From: Rubrivivax sp.
GTDB lineage: Bacteria; Pseudomonadota; Gammaproteobacteria; Burkholderiales; Burkholderiaceae_C
DNA: 42,797 nt
Assembly: GCA_016790435.1 (NCBI GenBank)
Contig: JAEUPE010000262.1
Location: forward strand, 1-42,797
Direction of reading: 5' to 3'
In this document: piece after piece, positions 42,383 to 42,797 of the stretch
Layout of the letters: each line of letters opens with the position of its first letter
Position numbering within the stretch: position 1 is the stretch's first letter
The notes under the pieces: model-generated
The model's database searches: none
Told to the model about the DNA's origin: nothing
Seen by the model: only the letters and a program-made list of their open reading frames with translations
Made by a program: the position numbers and the translations under genes

Positions 42383-42797
42383 ATGAGCTTCCAGCAAGGC
42401 CTCTCCGGACTGAACGCCACCAGCAAGAACCTGTCGGTGATCGGCAACAACATCGCCAACGCCAACACCTTCGGCGCCAAGGTCGCACGGGCCGAGTTCT
42501 CCGACATGTATGCCATCGCGCTCAACGGCGTCAACAGCAACGGCATCGGCATCGGCACCAACCTGGCCTCGGTGGCGCAGCAGTTCACCCAGGGCAACCT
42601 GCGCACGACCGAGAACCCCATGGACCTGGCGATCAACGGCTCCGGCTTCTTCCAGCTCACCGACGGCCTGAGCCCGCCCAGCTACTCGCGCAACGGCCAG
42701 TTCAAGATCGACCGCGACGGCTACATCGTCAACAACACCGGGCTGCGGCCGTCGGTGAGCTGGAAGAAGCCCGAGCCGTTGATGGCCAGGTCCATCG
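42383..42797 (+). CDS. flgE: Flagellar hook protein FlgE, 3' end missing and tail rearranged
   Basis: The first 122 or so codons are a normal FlgE N-terminus: MSFQQGLSGLNATSKNLSVI, then GNNIANANTFGAKVAR, NPMDLAINGSGFFQL and DRDGYIVNNTGLR. After that point the expected LTGY-type continuation is replaced by PSVSWKKPEPLMARSI. Those bases (42747–42795) are the reverse complement of 42620–42668 in the same gene, with two mismatches, so they are unlikely to be real coding sequence in this position. The gene is best read as intact to about 42746 and artefactual beyond. Confidence 0.9.
   Translation, partial: MSFQQGLSGLNATSKNLSVIGNNIANANTFGAKVARAEFSDMYAIALNGVNSNGIGIGTNLASVAQQFTQGNLRTTENPMDLAINGSGFFQLTDGLSPPSYSRNGQFKIDRDGYIVNNTGLRPSVSWKKPEPLMARSI
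42620..42795. repeat. Inverted repeat at the end of the window within flgE
   Basis: The arms 42620–42668 and 42747–42795 are 49 bases long, match at 47 positions and are separated by 78 bases. Both mismatches fall at third codon positions (GCG/GCC and TCC/TCG) of the flgE reading frame and are synonymous. This suggests a second, slightly diverged copy of flgE joined in reverse, as in a chimeric read or assembly end. Confidence 0.85.

Noticed and set aside
1..42797. tRNA, rRNA, CRISPR array, insertion sequence, integrase or defence genes
   Set aside because: None was recognised by reading both strands. The window looks like conserved chromosomal backbone without accessory islands.

Overview
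The window is a very GC-rich, densely coded piece of a betaproteobacterial chromosome. The gene order (hda–HAD–pcnB, rpsP–rimM–trmD–rplS, ste24/orn, xseB–ispA–dxs–folE2, and flhDC followed by motAB, cheYZ, flhBAF, fliA and flg genes) points to the order Burkholderiales, most likely the Rubrivivax/Leptothrix/Methylibium-like lineages. That placement is inferred from synteny and protein character; no search was run. It begins inside a sirB1-like gene and ends inside flgE. The last 49 bases are an inverted near-copy of a stretch of the same flgE gene, which suggests that the end of the window is a chimeric contig end.

Positions 1–10.4 kb, mostly plus strand, are housekeeping genes: sirB1-like (partial), hda, a HAD-IB phosphatase and pcnB (tightly coupled); a DUF47/Pit phosphate-uptake pair; a minus-strand TM2 membrane protein; the ribosomal operon rpsP–rimM–trmD–rplS; a Nudix CoA pyrophosphatase; and a CobD/AmpE-like membrane protein. 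Positions 10.4–13.1 kb (minus) carry rsgA, a pterin dehydratase and an Ste24-type protease, divergent from orn and ppk1 (plus). A ZIP metal transporter follows. Positions 16.9–20.5 kb (minus) hold a universal stress protein, a 3-mercaptopyruvate-type sulfurtransferase, a DMT exporter and an orphan Rieske oxygenase. Positions 20.8–24.9 kb (plus) hold xseB, ispA, dxs and folE2, covering isoprenoid and folate precursors.

Positions 25.1–42.8 kb are a flagellar and chemotaxis island. It contains the master regulator flhDC ending in a strong terminator; a membrane-anchored methyltransferase; motAB; cheYZ with terminator; flhB–flhA–flhF–flhG-like–fliA; a soluble chemoreceptor; flgN–flgM–flgA on the minus strand; and flgB–flgC–flgD–flgE on the plus strand. 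The regulatory logic can be read from the DNA. Sigma-28 (FliA) promoters lie before flgM, motA and cheY, and the last two overlap the stop codon of the preceding gene. FliA and its anti-sigma factor FlgM are both encoded here.

No new defence, mobile or CRISPR system is visible. The notable points are an FlhG-like protein that keeps the FlhF-activating motif but has lost its nucleotide-binding motif; a Pho-box-driven and apparently leaderless ppk1, with several other −10 boxes placed to give leaderless messages; palindromic operator-like sites before flhD; a possible small RNA after flhC; a soluble chemoreceptor with its sensor at the C-terminus; and a membrane-tethered methyltransferase inside the flagellar locus. 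No tRNA, rRNA, insertion sequence or CRISPR array was recognised.
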